This document shows, piece by piece, positions 24,639 through 32,900 of a stretch of 64,000 nucleotides of DNA. Within the stretch, counting starts at the first letter, position 1, and each line of letters opens with the position of its first letter. The stretch covers positions 806,001-870,000 of the forward strand of contig CP136340.1 in assembly GCA_032681305.1 (NCBI GenBank), written 5' to 3'. This stretch comes from HIMB114 sp008638005 (lineage in GTDB: Bacteria > Pseudomonadota > Alphaproteobacteria > Pelagibacterales > Pelagibacteraceae). Position numbers and translations under genes: made by a program. The notes beneath the pieces were generated by a model. It was not told the DNA's origin, searched no databases, and saw only the letters and a list, made by a program, of their open reading frames with translations.

Positions 24639-25003
24639 TCGTGCTCTCCTCCTGGATCTTTTTTATCAAGCTCAACTTGTTTACCATCAACCCATAAATT
24701 TTGTCTTGAACGCGTGGTATTATGATAGCCATCATCTCTCAATTTAAACTTTCTAGCATTCTGAAATGACTTCATGGTGTAGTAAACACCAATAATTACT
24801 AACACGTGACCTATTACAGATGTCGATAACACTAGGCCCCAAACTTTATAAGACCAGAACATTAAAGTGAAAATGACTGACCACATTAAACTTAAAACCA
24901 CTAAAATTTGTAGTCGGACAGTTTTAGGTAATGACCTTAGATCGTTTTTTTGATCATCAAATAATAATAAGCCTGATTTGTATAAAAATTCTTTCATAAT
25001 CAA
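24635..25003 (-). CDS. Two-helix membrane protein, hypothetical
   Basis: A 122-residue protein with helices at about 33-54 and 58-77 and a basic, polar C-terminus ending PGGEHE. Two ATGs near the start (25003 and 24997) are possible. It begins a four-gene minus-strand run (this gene, the 57-residue protein, DUF2721, then egtB/egtD). I do not recognise the family. Confidence 0.65.
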   Translation of the reverse strand: MIMKEFLYKSGLLLFDDQKNDLRSLPKTVRLQILVVLSLMWSVIFTLMFWSYKVWGLVLSTSVIGHVLVIIGVYYTMKSFQNARKFKLRDDGYHNTTRSRQNLWVDGKQVELDKKDPGGEHE

Positions 25004-25090
25004 AACTATAATAACATTTAAATTTTTATAATATACAGGTCATTAAAAAAAATATTTAAAATTTTTATAAAAAGACTATTGGTTCATTTT

Positions 25091-25660
25091 ATGACTCGAG
25101 CTTTTGTTGTTTATAGCCACTATAACGATCAATCTTTCAATCATGCCATTAAAACTACATTTAAAGAAGAGGCGGAAAAACATGGACATGAAGTTGATGT
25201 GGTAGATTTATATAAAGAAAATTTTAACCCCGTTTTTAGAGGGGAGGATCCCGACGAAACTGTTCTGAACCATCGTAAACGTATTGAACAGGCTGATATG
25301 ATTGTGCTGATTGCTCCGATTTGGAACTTTAGAATGCCAGCGATTATGGAGGGATGGATTGATAAGGTACTTGCTCCGCCTTGGGCGTTTACTTTTAAAA
25401 AAGTTGTTGGGAATTATGGGTATCCAAAAGGAAATTTAAAATCAAAACGTGCTCAAATTTTTTGTACTTATGGAGCTCCAAGACTTGCCATTACAACCTT
25501 TTTTTTAAACTTACCCATTCGAAGATTAAAAAGAGGTGTGTTGAACATGTGTGGGCTAACGAAAATTGATTATCGTCGATATTTTGCCGTTCCTTTTGTC
25601 AGCGATCAAAAGAGACAAGCGTATCTCGAAGATGTGAGAGCTGCAGCAAGAAGCCTTTAA
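25091..25660 (+). CDS. Flavodoxin-like NAD(P)H:quinone oxidoreductase
   Basis: A 189-residue protein with the NQO1/MdaB/KefF flavodoxin fold: strand FVVYSHYN with SFNHAIK, DVVDLYKENFNPVF, and the FMN/FAD-contact motif LIAPIWNFRMPAIMEGWID followed by VLAPPWAF. These enzymes do two-electron reduction of quinones and avoid semiquinone radicals. An in-frame TTG at 25079 is poorer than the ATG at 25091, which places the first beta strand at the expected position. It is convergent with tesA and overlaps its end by 4 nt. Confidence 0.87.
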   Translation: MTRAFVVYSHYNDQSFNHAIKTTFKEEAEKHGHEVDVVDLYKENFNPVFRGEDPDETVLNHRKRIEQADMIVLIAPIWNFRMPAIMEGWIDKVLAPPWAFTFKKVVGNYGYPKGNLKSKRAQIFCTYGAPRLAITTFFLNLPIRRLKRGVLNMCGLTKIDYRRYFAVPFVSDQKRQAYLEDVRAAARSL

Positions 25661-26265
25661 GGATTTTGAATTTCTTTTAAAATGTAAGGATAAAGCTTTT
25701 CAGCCATGATTTGAACACCCATTGCATTTGGATGTTTTCTATCTTCTAAATTTAGTTCAGGTTTTAAAGCAATACCTTCGAGCAGAAAAGGATAGAGTGT
25801 TATATTATATTTTTTAGCAAGCTCAGGATAGATCGCATTAAATTTTTTATTAAATTGGGGACCATAACTAAGTTGTGCAAACATTCCGGTTAAAATTATT
25901 TTTATATTTTTGTTTTTTATTTTTTGAATCATCCTGTCCAAATTTTCTTTAGTAATATCTGGATTAATCCCGCGAAGCATATCATTGGCACCCAGTCCAA
26001 GAATAACTAAATCAGGCCTGTCACTCAAAGACCAGTCGAGACGGTCTAATCCACCTTTTGTGGTATCACCGCTCACACTTGCATTTATAAATTTAATGTT
26101 TTGATCCTTAAATTTTTTCTTTAAGACTTTATCCAAATGATAATTTTGAGTTAAGCCGTAGCCTGCCATTAAACTATCCCCAAAGAGCATGACTTTTATT
26201 TGGGCTGACGCTGAAACTTGTATAATGCCAATAAAACACCATATATAAAAAAACAATTTTTTCAT
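25657..26265 (-). CDS. tesA: GDSL-type lysophospholipase/thioesterase, TesA-like
   Basis: A 202-residue exported SGNH hydrolase. Signal peptide about residues 1-20, then block I GDSLMAGYG (catalytic Ser), block II GDTTKGGLDR, block III GLGANDMLRG (Asn of oxyanion hole) and block V DRKHPNAMG (Asp and His). It hydrolyses thioesters or lysophospholipids in the periplasm. It is divergent from ybbA-ybbP exactly as in many proteobacteria (tesA-ybbAP), but the two start codons share bases here: its ATG (26263-26265 on the minus strand) overlaps that of ybbA. Confidence 0.92.
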   Translation of the reverse strand: MKKLFFYIWCFIGIIQVSASAQIKVMLFGDSLMAGYGLTQNYHLDKVLKKKFKDQNIKFINASVSGDTTKGGLDRLDWSLSDRPDLVILGLGANDMLRGINPDITKENLDRMIQKIKNKNIKIILTGMFAQLSYGPQFNKKFNAIYPELAKKYNITLYPFLLEGIALKPELNLEDRKHPNAMGVQIMAEKLYPYILKEIQNP

Positions 26266-26929
26266 GAATACACTTTTAGAATTAAAACAAATTAAATTAC
26301 ATTATAAAAATTATAATACCTCAGTTGAGGTCATTAAGGGAATAGATCTAAAGATACACTCTGGCGAAAAAGTGGCTGTGGTCGGCAAAAGTGGATCTGG
26401 AAAAACCAGTTTAATCATGTTGATGGGTGGATTAGAAAAACCTTCATCGGGAGAAATTGTTTTTGATCAACAATCGATATCAAGTTTTAGTGAAGATCAA
26501 CTTGCAGATATTCGAAAACAAAAAATTGGCATTGTTTTTCAATCTTTCTATCTAATTCCAAATTATACCGCACTAGAAAATGTTTCGCTCATTTTAGAAA
26601 TTAATGGTGCAGGAAATGCTAAACAACAGGCTGAGGAATTACTGGTTCAATTTGGATTAAAAGATAGACTTAACCATTTTCCAACCCAGTTATCTGGAGG
26701 CGAACAACAACGTGTTGCGATTGCAAGATCCATGGCGGTAAAACCTAAAATGATTTTAGCTGATGAGCCAACCGGTAATTTAGACAGTGAAAACTCAGAT
26801 ATGATTTCAAAATTATTATTTGAGTACGCCGATAAAAATCAATCCAGTTTAGTTCTGGTTACGCATGATTTAAAATTCGCAGAAAAATGTGATCGAATGA
26901 TTAAAATTGAAGATGGAATGATTGTGTAA
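26264..26929 (+). CDS. ybbA: ABC transporter ATP-binding protein, YbbA (LolD-like)
   Basis: A 221-residue ATPase with Walker A GKSGSGKTSL (about residues 39-48), a Q-loop IVFQSFYLIPN, signature LSGGEQQRVAIARS, Walker B MILADEPTGNLD and H-loop LVTHD. It pairs with the large permease immediately downstream. This class (MacB/LolD-like) moves lipids or other compounds from the membrane, driving periplasmic mechanotransmission. Start ATG at 26264 shares a CATG palindrome with the tesA start. A later Met would remove the P-loop. Confidence 0.92.
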   Translation: MNTLLELKQIKLHYKNYNTSVEVIKGIDLKIHSGEKVAVVGKSGSGKTSLIMLMGGLEKPSSGEIVFDQQSISSFSEDQLADIRKQKIGIVFQSFYLIPNYTALENVSLILEINGAGNAKQQAEELLVQFGLKDRLNHFPTQLSGGEQQRVAIARSMAVKPKMILADEPTGNLDSENSDMISKLLFEYADKNQSSLVLVTHDLKFAEKCDRMIKIEDGMIV

Positions 26930-26930
26930 A

Positions 26931-29423
26931 ATGGTGACTTCAATTTCTTATGCATTAAGAGATTTAACTAGAAGTTACAAAAAACTTTTCTCCATTATTG
27001 TTACTCTTTTGATTAGTCTTTTTATTTTAAGTTTAATTATCAATTTAGAAACGGGCCTTAAAAAAGAACTTAATAATAATGCTAAAGTTTTGCTTGGAGG
27101 AGATTTTGAAGTTGATACGAGGAGTAAAAAAATCAATGAACAGTTTTTACAAGAGCTCAAGCAAAAAAGCACCGTCTCATCGACCATCGAATTTTCAACA
27201 ATGCTTACAGGTTCTCTCAATGATGATACCAATGCATTTTTCATTAGACTAAAAGCCGTTGATGATCAGTACCCCCTTTACGGCAAAGTATTTTCAAAAC
27301 CTGAAGATGTCATGCAAAGGTTACAAAGGGAGGAAAATGCTATTGTTGTAAATCGTAAAATTTTTGAGACCTTAAATTTAAAAGTTGATGATACAGTTTA
27401 TGTTAAACAATCTCCTTTTAAAGTTGTGGGCTTTGTAGAAACGGTACCGGATCTTGGAAGAGCCTTATTATTTGGAGATTTTGCCGTTGTTAGCAATAAA
27501 GCTTTTGATACCTTAAACATTACGTCACTTGGCAGCTTTGTCAATTATGAATACAAAGTCAAAACCAATAATTCAAACGTTTTAAATTTTGTTAATGAAC
27601 AATTAAAACAATTTCCAACTTATAAAATTAGATTACCTGAAAATGCAGCGAACAATTTAAAAAGATTAATTTCTAATTTTTCAGAATTTTTATCTCTCGT
27701 CTCTATTAGTGCCATGCTCATTGCGGGGATTGGAATTTCAAATACGCTTATCTCTTTTATAAATCAAAAGAACACAAGTATTGCGATCATGAAATCCGTT
27801 GGTTTTAAGTCTGTTGAAATTAAACGAATATTTTATCTAGAAGTTTTTTGTCTTCTTTTTATAATCACCACGTTAGCTTATCTTTTATCTTTAGCAGTTA
27901 TCCCACAAGCCAATCTTTTTATCAGCAATCTTGGGATATCCCTTGAAAGTGAATTTAGTATCACGAATTACAGCTTGATTTTATTGACTGGTTTACTGGT
28001 GGTCGTGATTTTTTGTATTCCCACCATATCCTCAATTGAACAAATTAAAGCGACGAGTTTATTTAGAAATGTATTTCAACTGACTAAATTCCAATTTGGA
28101 TTCAAAAACAGTGTCATTATTTTATTTCTGCTTTTAACTTTACTTGGAATTTTTTTATTACGATCGGATAAACTGTATTATACGACCACATATTTTGTTT
28201 TCTTCTTTATTTTTTGTGGTGTTTTTTACCTGCTTTCACAACTGATTATTTACATTTTAAACAAAATAAAATTTTCAAACCATTTACCCTTAAGATTTGC
28301 AATGAAAAATATAACCCAGGAGCGATCTATTTTTCCCATTACCGTTTTATCTCTTGGAATTGGAGCGACTTTGTTATTAACATTAACTTTAGTAGGAACC
28401 AATTTTAAAAGAGAGTTAGAAAAATCGATTCCAGAAATTGCACCTGACTTTTTTTATGTCAGTATTCAAAAAGATGTTAAAGACAATTTTATTTCATCTT
28501 TAAAAAAACAAGATCCGCAATTAAAGTATGAAACCGTACCGATTGCGCCAGCTTCTGTTGCAAAAATTAATGGAGTGGATCCTTTAACTTACATTAAATC
28601 ATCCAACGACTCTTTTTGGGTATTAGAGCGAGATCGCAGGATTTCATGGTCAGATACACCGCCTCAAGATAACCCCATCGTTGAAGGAAACTGGTTTGAT
28701 CTACAAAGTGATCAATTACAAATTTCACTTGATGCAAAAGTTGCAAGAAATTTTGGTGTGAATTTAAATGATGAGCTCACTTTAAAAATTTATGGAAGAG
28801 AAGTGACAGGAACGGTGACTAGCTTAAGGCAAGTCGATTACCGAGATTTATCAATTAATTTTGCCATGATTATTAATCCGAAATTTGCCAACCAACTTCC
28901 GCATGAATATATCGCAACCGCTAAATTTTCTGATCCCAAATTAATCCAAGAAGCAAAACTGGTTCAGGAGTTTCCAAATATATCGGCCATCAAAGTATCC
29001 ACGTATCTTGGAAAAATTACCAGCTTAGTGAATAAAATCTTTATTGCAGTTGTGATTATTTCATCGGTTGTAGTGATTGTGGGTTTAATGGTCATTGCAT
29101 CAGCGGTTGTGGTTCAAGCTCGAATTGGCGTTTATCAAAACTTAATTTTTAAAATTCTAGGTTTAAGATCAGGAAAACTCATTCAAGCCAATTTAATAGA
29201 ATTTTTTATCACTTACGTTTCCATCTTTTTAATTGCAGGTTTATTTGGAATTTTTACCTCAAGGTTTGTGATCGAGACTATTTTTCGATTGGGCTGGCAG
29301 TTTGAACTTATGCCTGTTTTTAATGTATTGTTTATTATTGGTGCGCTCACTTTATTTTTAATTTTAGTGAATACCTATCGTTTTTTAAAACCCAGCGTTT
29401 ATCCCATGGTGAGAAACGAATAA
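26931..29423 (+). CDS. ybbP: ABC transporter permease YbbP (FtsX/MacB-like)
   Basis: An 830-residue permease with an N-terminal helix, a large periplasmic domain (about 45-245), helices in three clusters and a second periplasmic domain (about 510-700). FtsX-like regions occur at SISAMLIAGIGISNTLISFINQ and at the C-terminal VVIVGLMVIASAVVVQ. The ATG at 26931 is chosen because the upstream frame only adds a TTG that overlaps the ybbA stop. Together with YbbA it forms a type VII ABC transporter; substrates in the family are unproven. Only 1 nt separates it from ybbA. Confidence 0.9.
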   Translation: MVTSISYALRDLTRSYKKLFSIIVTLLISLFILSLIINLETGLKKELNNNAKVLLGGDFEVDTRSKKINEQFLQELKQKSTVSSTIEFSTMLTGSLNDDTNAFFIRLKAVDDQYPLYGKVFSKPEDVMQRLQREENAIVVNRKIFETLNLKVDDTVYVKQSPFKVVGFVETVPDLGRALLFGDFAVVSNKAFDTLNITSLGSFVNYEYKVKTNNSNVLNFVNEQLKQFPTYKIRLPENAANNLKRLISNFSEFLSLVSISAMLIAGIGISNTLISFINQKNTSIAIMKSVGFKSVEIKRIFYLEVFCLLFIITTLAYLLSLAVIPQANLFISNLGISLESEFSITNYSLILLTGLLVVVIFCIPTISSIEQIKATSLFRNVFQLTKFQFGFKNSVIILFLLLTLLGIFLLRSDKLYYTTTYFVFFFIFCGVFYLLSQLIIYILNKIKFSNHLPLRFAMKNITQERSIFPITVLSLGIGATLLLTLTLVGTNFKRELEKSIPEIAPDFFYVSIQKDVKDNFISSLKKQDPQLKYETVPIAPASVAKINGVDPLTYIKSSNDSFWVLERDRRISWSDTPPQDNPIVEGNWFDLQSDQLQISLDAKVARNFGVNLNDELTLKIYGREVTGTVTSLRQVDYRDLSINFAMIINPKFANQLPHEYIATAKFSDPKLIQEAKLVQEFPNISAIKVSTYLGKITSLVNKIFIAVVIISSVVVIVGLMVIASAVVVQARIGVYQNLIFKILGLRSGKLIQANLIEFFITYVSIFLIAGLFGIFTSRFVIETIFRLGWQFELMPVFNVLFIIGALTLFLILVNTYRFLKPSVYPMVRNE

Positions 29424-29426
29424 AAT

Positions 29427-29591
29427 TTATTTCTTTTTGCTCTCCGACCAAACGTGAAACAAACCAAATCCACCAATAAAAAAAGGTAAAAAGATCAACC
29501 AAGTATTTTGGTTTTTAGTTAACGTGAGAATAACCGAAATCGTGGTTAGGATCACGTATAATCCAATTAATTCTTTTTTGTGGTTTTTCAT
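29427..29591 (-). CDS. Two-helix small membrane protein, hypothetical
   Basis: The product from ATG 29591 has 54 residues with two helices (VILTTISVILTL and IFLPFFIGGFGLFHVW) and a Lys-rich end. The frame also has ATGs at 29633 and 29630, but those starts would overlap the head of the divergent photolyase-like gene by 22 nt, so the later Met is preferred; this is not certain. No family recognised. Confidence 0.5.
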   Translation of the reverse strand: MKNHKKELIGLYVILTTISVILTLTKNQNTWLIFLPFFIGGFGLFHVWSESKKK

Positions 29592-29611
29592 AAAATCTTT
29601 ATAACCAAATA

Positions 29612-30760
29612 ATGATTCAATTTCATCCATCAAGATCAGCAGCTCTAGAACAGTTACAAGCTTTTGTGGACAATCACTTAAGTTTATATGCTAGAGACAG
29701 AAATTTTGATTTTGGACCCGATCAAAGAACCAATACTTCCTGTTTATCGCCCTATGTTACGCACGGAATTTTAAGTGAAAATGAAATCATCAAGTTGAGT
29801 TTAAAAAAATTTTCTTACACCAAAATTGAAAAATTTATTCAAGAAGTGTTATGGAGAACCTATTGGAAGGGTTGGTTAGAAAGACGACCTAGTGTTTGGA
29901 CTGATTTTATGAATGATCTTAAATATCTAAAACCAGATTATGAGAGTGATAAAAATTTAAAAGCTGCCGTTAATGGTAGTACCGACATTGATTGTTTTAA
30001 TGATTGGGTGCATGAATTAAAAGAAACTGGATATTTACATAATCACACCAGGATGTGGTTCTCCTCCATTTGGATTTTCACTCTCAATTTACCTTGGCAA
30101 CTTGGTGCTGAATTTTTCATGAAATATTTAAAAGACGGTGATCCTGCATCAAACACGTTGTCCTGGAGATGGACAGCGGGCGTTCAAACAAAGGGTAAAA
30201 ATTATTTAGCCCAAGAATGGAATATTAAAAAATTTACGAACGGGAGATACGAAAAAATAAAACTTAATGAAAACGCAACACCCGTGGTGTCCGATAAAGA
30301 ATATATTCCAATTGAACCAGATTTTACCAACAGCCAAATAACCCATGATCAAACCTTAATCATATTTGATAATCAGCTCAGCTTTGAACATTCAGATTTT
30401 AAAGATACAGAATTCAAAAACATTATGCTTATTCAAAATACCAATCTAACAAGAACTATCGAACTGGATGATGAACTTGTTAAATTTAAACGAGGACTGA
30501 TTGAAGATCAGCAACAAAGATTACAAGACCATATAGAAACCGAAATAAGAGATATCTCCTATTTAAAAAATTTAGATTTAACAGATAAAGTGGCTCTTTA
30601 TCCAGGGGTTGGAGAAAATTTAGATTATTGTCTGCATAACCAAATTAACCTTTCTTTTTTATATAGACGCCTTGACCAAACAACTAATCCTTATTGTCAA
30701 AAAGGTTTTTTTAACTTTAAAAATTATATTCCAAAGATTATTAGTGGGATCAATGGGTAA
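29612..30760 (+). CDS. Photolyase/cryptochrome FAD-domain protein with unusual domain order
   Basis: The first 230 residues are the FAD-binding domain of the photolyase/cryptochrome family, normally the C-terminal half. Clear motifs: CLSPYVTHGILSENE, FIQEVLWRTYWKGWLERRP, GYLHNHTRMWFSS, and DPASNTLSWRWTAGVQ. The usual N-terminal antenna domain is absent. Instead about 145 residues follow the FAD domain, starting with LIIFDNQLSFEHSDFK, a strand-turn that recalls the ILGDQLS start of some photolyase N-terminal domains. So the order may be swapped. Repair of DNA by light or a blue-light sensing role is possible; catalytic Trp chain not checked. Total length 382. Confidence 0.8.
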   Translation: MIQFHPSRSAALEQLQAFVDNHLSLYARDRNFDFGPDQRTNTSCLSPYVTHGILSENEIIKLSLKKFSYTKIEKFIQEVLWRTYWKGWLERRPSVWTDFMNDLKYLKPDYESDKNLKAAVNGSTDIDCFNDWVHELKETGYLHNHTRMWFSSIWIFTLNLPWQLGAEFFMKYLKDGDPASNTLSWRWTAGVQTKGKNYLAQEWNIKKFTNGRYEKIKLNENATPVVSDKEYIPIEPDFTNSQITHDQTLIIFDNQLSFEHSDFKDTEFKNIMLIQNTNLTRTIELDDELVKFKRGLIEDQQQRLQDHIETEIRDISYLKNLDLTDKVALYPGVGENLDYCLHNQINLSFLYRRLDQTTNPYCQKGFFNFKNYIPKIISGING

Positions 30761-30911
30761 TAAAAAATTACAACTGATCGGCTGGGTATTATTTAAAATG
30801 TCAGCTATTGGATATTTGATTGGCAGTAAAGGTAACACCGCATCGACGATTGCGAGTATCATATTTTTGTTTGCCTGCTCTTTTTTTATCTTAGCGTTAT
30901 TAAAAAAATAA
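30753..30911 (+). CDS. 52-residue small membrane protein
   Basis: ATG at 30753 overlaps the photolyase-like stop by 8 nt. The product has two short hydrophobic stretches (IGWVLFKMSAIGYLIG and ASTIASIIFLFACSFFILALL). It is likely translated with the upstream gene. No family recognised. Confidence 0.55.
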   Translation: MGNKKLQLIGWVLFKMSAIGYLIGSKGNTASTIASIIFLFACSFFILALLKK

Positions 30912-30933
30912 TTAAATTTAAGATAGATCTTAT

Positions 30934-31122
30934 CTATTTAGATACATTTTTAATTCGCTTAAAATAATATTCACCGTTTTCTACTGAAATTAATTCCCAG
31001 TTATTTTGACCAAGATAATCAAGGCCATTTTCTAAAAACGTTTTTTTGTCATTTTCAACACCTTGACCTAGTTCGCTTAAACCTTTTCGATTAAGCACGC
31101 GGTATTCATATTCGGATTTCAT
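30934..31122 (-). CDS. DUF4177-like small protein
   Basis: A 62-residue product with a start EYEYRVLNRKG and the C-terminal pattern GQNNWELISVENGEYYFKR, the GWELVSV-type motif of DUF4177-like proteins. These are small cytoplasmic proteins of unknown function. Its ATG overlaps the stop of the DUF2061 gene (ATGA), and it is the last gene of the four-gene minus-strand run 31738 to 30934. Confidence 0.62.
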   Translation of the reverse strand: MKSEYEYRVLNRKGLSELGQGVENDKKTFLENGLDYLGQNNWELISVENGEYYFKRIKNVSK

Positions 31123-31313
31123 TTCAGTTTGATCTTATTCCACATTCTCTCATGAAAGAAATATAAAAAAGTTTTAGTTAAAACTTCTAATGCAGCAATA
31201 ATTCCTGCAATTTTGAGTTCTTTGGTAATAAAGAAGCTAATGATAAAAGTGTCCAGTGTAGCAATAATTCTCCAACTAATCGTTTTTGCTAAACTACGGT
31301 TAATAGTGGCCAT
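31119..31313 (-). CDS. DUF2061 family two-helix membrane protein
   Basis: A 64-residue protein with the DUF2061 pattern: RSLAKTISWRIIATLDTFIIS, spanning residues 6-26, a second helix AGIIAALEVLTKTFLYF and the end HERMWNKIKL. DUF2061 proteins are predicted small inner-membrane proteins, sometimes next to sulfate assimilation genes; function unknown. Overlaps the following gene by 4 nt. Confidence 0.86.
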   Translation of the reverse strand: MATINRSLAKTISWRIIATLDTFIISFFITKELKIAGIIAALEVLTKTFLYFFHERMWNKIKLK

Positions 31314-31318
31314 AAAAC

Positions 31319-31513
31319 TTACTCATCGGGTTGAGTAAGATCATCAAGGGTAATGACTTTATTAATATCTGCGTAAGGTTTTGGTTGTTCTGTAAAACCT
31401 GAAGTTACCGGAGCTCTTTTGGATTTTTTTAGCGCTAGCTTATCTTGTCTCTTTTTAGCTTTTGCCATAGCACGTTCACCACGTTTTGATTTGTAGTTAT
31501 AGTGAATACCCAA
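31319..31513 (-). CDS. Small basic protein, unknown function
   Basis: A 64-residue protein with a basic N-terminal half (SKRGERAMAKAKKRQDKLALKKSKR between residues 9 and 33) and an acidic end (LDDLTQPDE). The TTG start at 31513 is supported by a clear AGGAG 8 nt upstream; a Met at residue 16 is the alternative. It lies between the cold-shock gene and the DUF2061 gene in the same direction. The basic region suggests nucleic-acid or ribosome binding. No family recognised. Confidence 0.6.
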   Translation of the reverse strand: MGIHYNYKSKRGERAMAKAKKRQDKLALKKSKRAPVTSGFTEQPKPYADINKVITLDDLTQPDE

Positions 31514-31531
31514 AAGATGCTCCTAGTAAAT

Positions 31532-31738
31532 TTATATTTTTTTTAGATTAGTTGCAGCAGGACCATTTTTTCCTTCTTCAACATCAAATGAGATTCCATC
31601 ACCGTCATTTAAATAATCGAAACCTGCATCTCTAACTTGTGATGAGTGAACAAAAACATCTTTTTTTCCATCTTCACGTTCGATAAAACCATAGCCTTTG
31701 CTATCATTGTACCATTTTACTTTTCCGTTAATCGGCAT
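31532..31738 (-). CDS. Cold-shock domain protein (CspA family)
   Basis: A 68-residue cold-shock OB fold with RNP1-like GYGFIEREDG, RNP2-like DVFVHSS and the start GKVKWYND. It binds single-stranded RNA or DNA and melts secondary structure. A strong AAGGA ribosome site precedes ATG 31738. It has a leader of about 95-100 nt after a TTGACA promoter, as is common for temperature-regulated csp genes. Confidence 0.94.
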   Translation of the reverse strand: MPINGKVKWYNDSKGYGFIEREDGKKDVFVHSSQVRDAGFDYLNDGDGISFDVEEGKNGPAATNLKKI

Positions 31739-31839
31739 ACTTTTCCTTTGTCTTATTTTTTGTTTTGCATTTAGGGGTCTTTAAAACGAACTTAAATATG
31801 GAAATATAAAAATTGAATTACAAACTTAAACGTAACACT

Positions 31840-31868
31840 CATAAATAGGTTTTATGCTTTAATGTCAA
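31840..31868 (-). promoter_or_regulatory. Sigma70-type promoter for the cold-shock gene
   Basis: On the minus strand a perfect -35 TTGACA (31863-31868) is followed, 17 nt later, by TTTATG (31840-31845); TATTTA at 15-nt spacing is an alternative -10. It would start transcription roughly 95-100 nt before the cold-shock ATG. Confidence 0.45.
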
Positions 31869-31901
31869 AGTAATTATAAAAAATTATTCTTTTACGGGCT
31901 T

Positions 31902-31985
31902 TTAAGAGAAAATTAAATGATAGCCAGACCAAATCATTAGCAGAACAAAAAATGTCCAAAGAAATACTTCTTTAAATTTTTGCAT
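31902..31985 (-). CDS. 27-residue single-helix membrane peptide
   Basis: ATG at 31985 shares the A of the SprT-like stop (TAATG), implying coupled translation. The product is MQKFKEVFLWTFFVLLMIWS plus a short tail, one aromatic-rich hydrophobic helix with a basic N-terminus. The tight overlap argues for a real peptide. Confidence 0.5.
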   Translation of the reverse strand: MQKFKEVFLWTFFVLLMIWSGYHLIFS

Positions 31986-32398
31986 TAATTTAAATGCAAA
32001 TTTAACTTTTTAAACTTAGTTTTAAAGCTGTAAAAATATTTATTATGAGCCACATTTCCTTTTTTTAAAAGTATTTGGGAATAATGAATACACTCATGAG
32101 CTAACGTTGAGAGGAATTCTTTTTTATTTGGATATTTCGGTAACATTTCCAATTCATAAGAAATCGTTTTTTTTCTGTTATTAAACACTTCAACAAATTG
32201 ACCCCAGGTTTTATACATTTTTCTAATTTTGACATTGTTAAAAGGAACAAGTTTATTTTTGAAAAGTGCCTTATTAAAAATATTAAAAAATTTATGAATA
32301 TCTTTATAGGTCGTTTTATAATGCATCTCTCCCGTCAATACGGCATTGGAAATGCGTTTTGTATAATTTTTAAAAATATCTTTTTTAACTTTTCTCAT
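31985..32398 (-). CDS. SprT-like zinc metallopeptidase-domain protein
   Basis: The product from ATG 32398 is 137 residues. The motif TLAHECIHYSQ holds the HExxH zinc site with the catalytic Glu, and the third ligand may be the His in NVAHNKYFYSF. The arrangement fits the SprT/Spartan-type fold, which acts on DNA-protein crosslinks in eukaryotes and is poorly known in bacteria. The frame opens further upstream to a TTG at 32491, but that segment has no clear ribosome site. It is followed by a 27-residue membrane peptide in TAATG overlap. Confidence 0.7.
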   Translation of the reverse strand: MRKVKKDIFKNYTKRISNAVLTGEMHYKTTYKDIHKFFNIFNKALFKNKLVPFNNVKIRKMYKTWGQFVEVFNNRKKTISYELEMLPKYPNKKEFLSTLAHECIHYSQILLKKGNVAHNKYFYSFKTKFKKLNLHLN

Positions 32399-32546
32399 TT
32401 TTAGTAAAATTCTGGTTTGGGCTGGCGGATATGTAGTTATATTTTTGATAAAGTCTACAAATATTAATGACGCTTCACAGCGGATACCCAAGGACCATAA
32501 AATTCTATCAAACTGACATTACCAGTCTAAGAACAATATGAGGGTG

Positions 32547-32654
32547 TTAGTGCATAATGAACATAATAAAAGGCGTAGCTAACAAACAGGCAATAACGGT
32601 CAGTGTCATTAGCATACCTAGAATATGTTCTGAAACTTTAACAATTTTTTTCAT
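32547..32654 (-). CDS. 35-residue single-helix membrane peptide
   Basis: ATG at 32654, TAA at 32547. A basic, amphipathic start (MKKIVKVSEHILGML) leads into a hydrophobic helix (TLTVIACLLATPFIMFIM). It occupies a gap that otherwise has no gene. No ribosome site is obvious, so confidence is moderate. Confidence 0.45.
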   Translation of the reverse strand: MKKIVKVSEHILGMLMTLTVIACLLATPFIMFIMH

Positions 32655-32806
32655 ACTCGGCTAATTAGTTTTAAATTATGACAAGCGTTTAAACATTTGT
32701 TGTCATTTTGATGAATATTTAATTTCTAATCATTAATTATAAATTTCATCTTTTTTTTTTAAAACTGTAAAAAAACTTTTACAAAATAAAGCTAATTGTT
32801 CTTCAT

Positions 32807-32887
32807 ATGAAATTTGAACCAACTCAATTTATTCCTTGGGATCAAGAAGAGTTAAAGACAAAACCTAAGCCAAAACCTGCGGCTTAG
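32807..32887 (+). CDS. 26-residue Pro/Lys-rich peptide
   Basis: ATG at 32807, TAG at 32885-32887. The peptide has FEPTQFIPWDQEEL then a KTKPKPKPAA tail. It lies just before an inverted repeat that surrounds the next gene's upstream start region. There is no clear Shine-Dalgarno, so it may be a leader peptide or a chance frame. Confidence 0.35.
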   Translation: MKFEPTQFIPWDQEELKTKPKPKPAA

Positions 32888-32900
32888 ATTTCATATTAGC

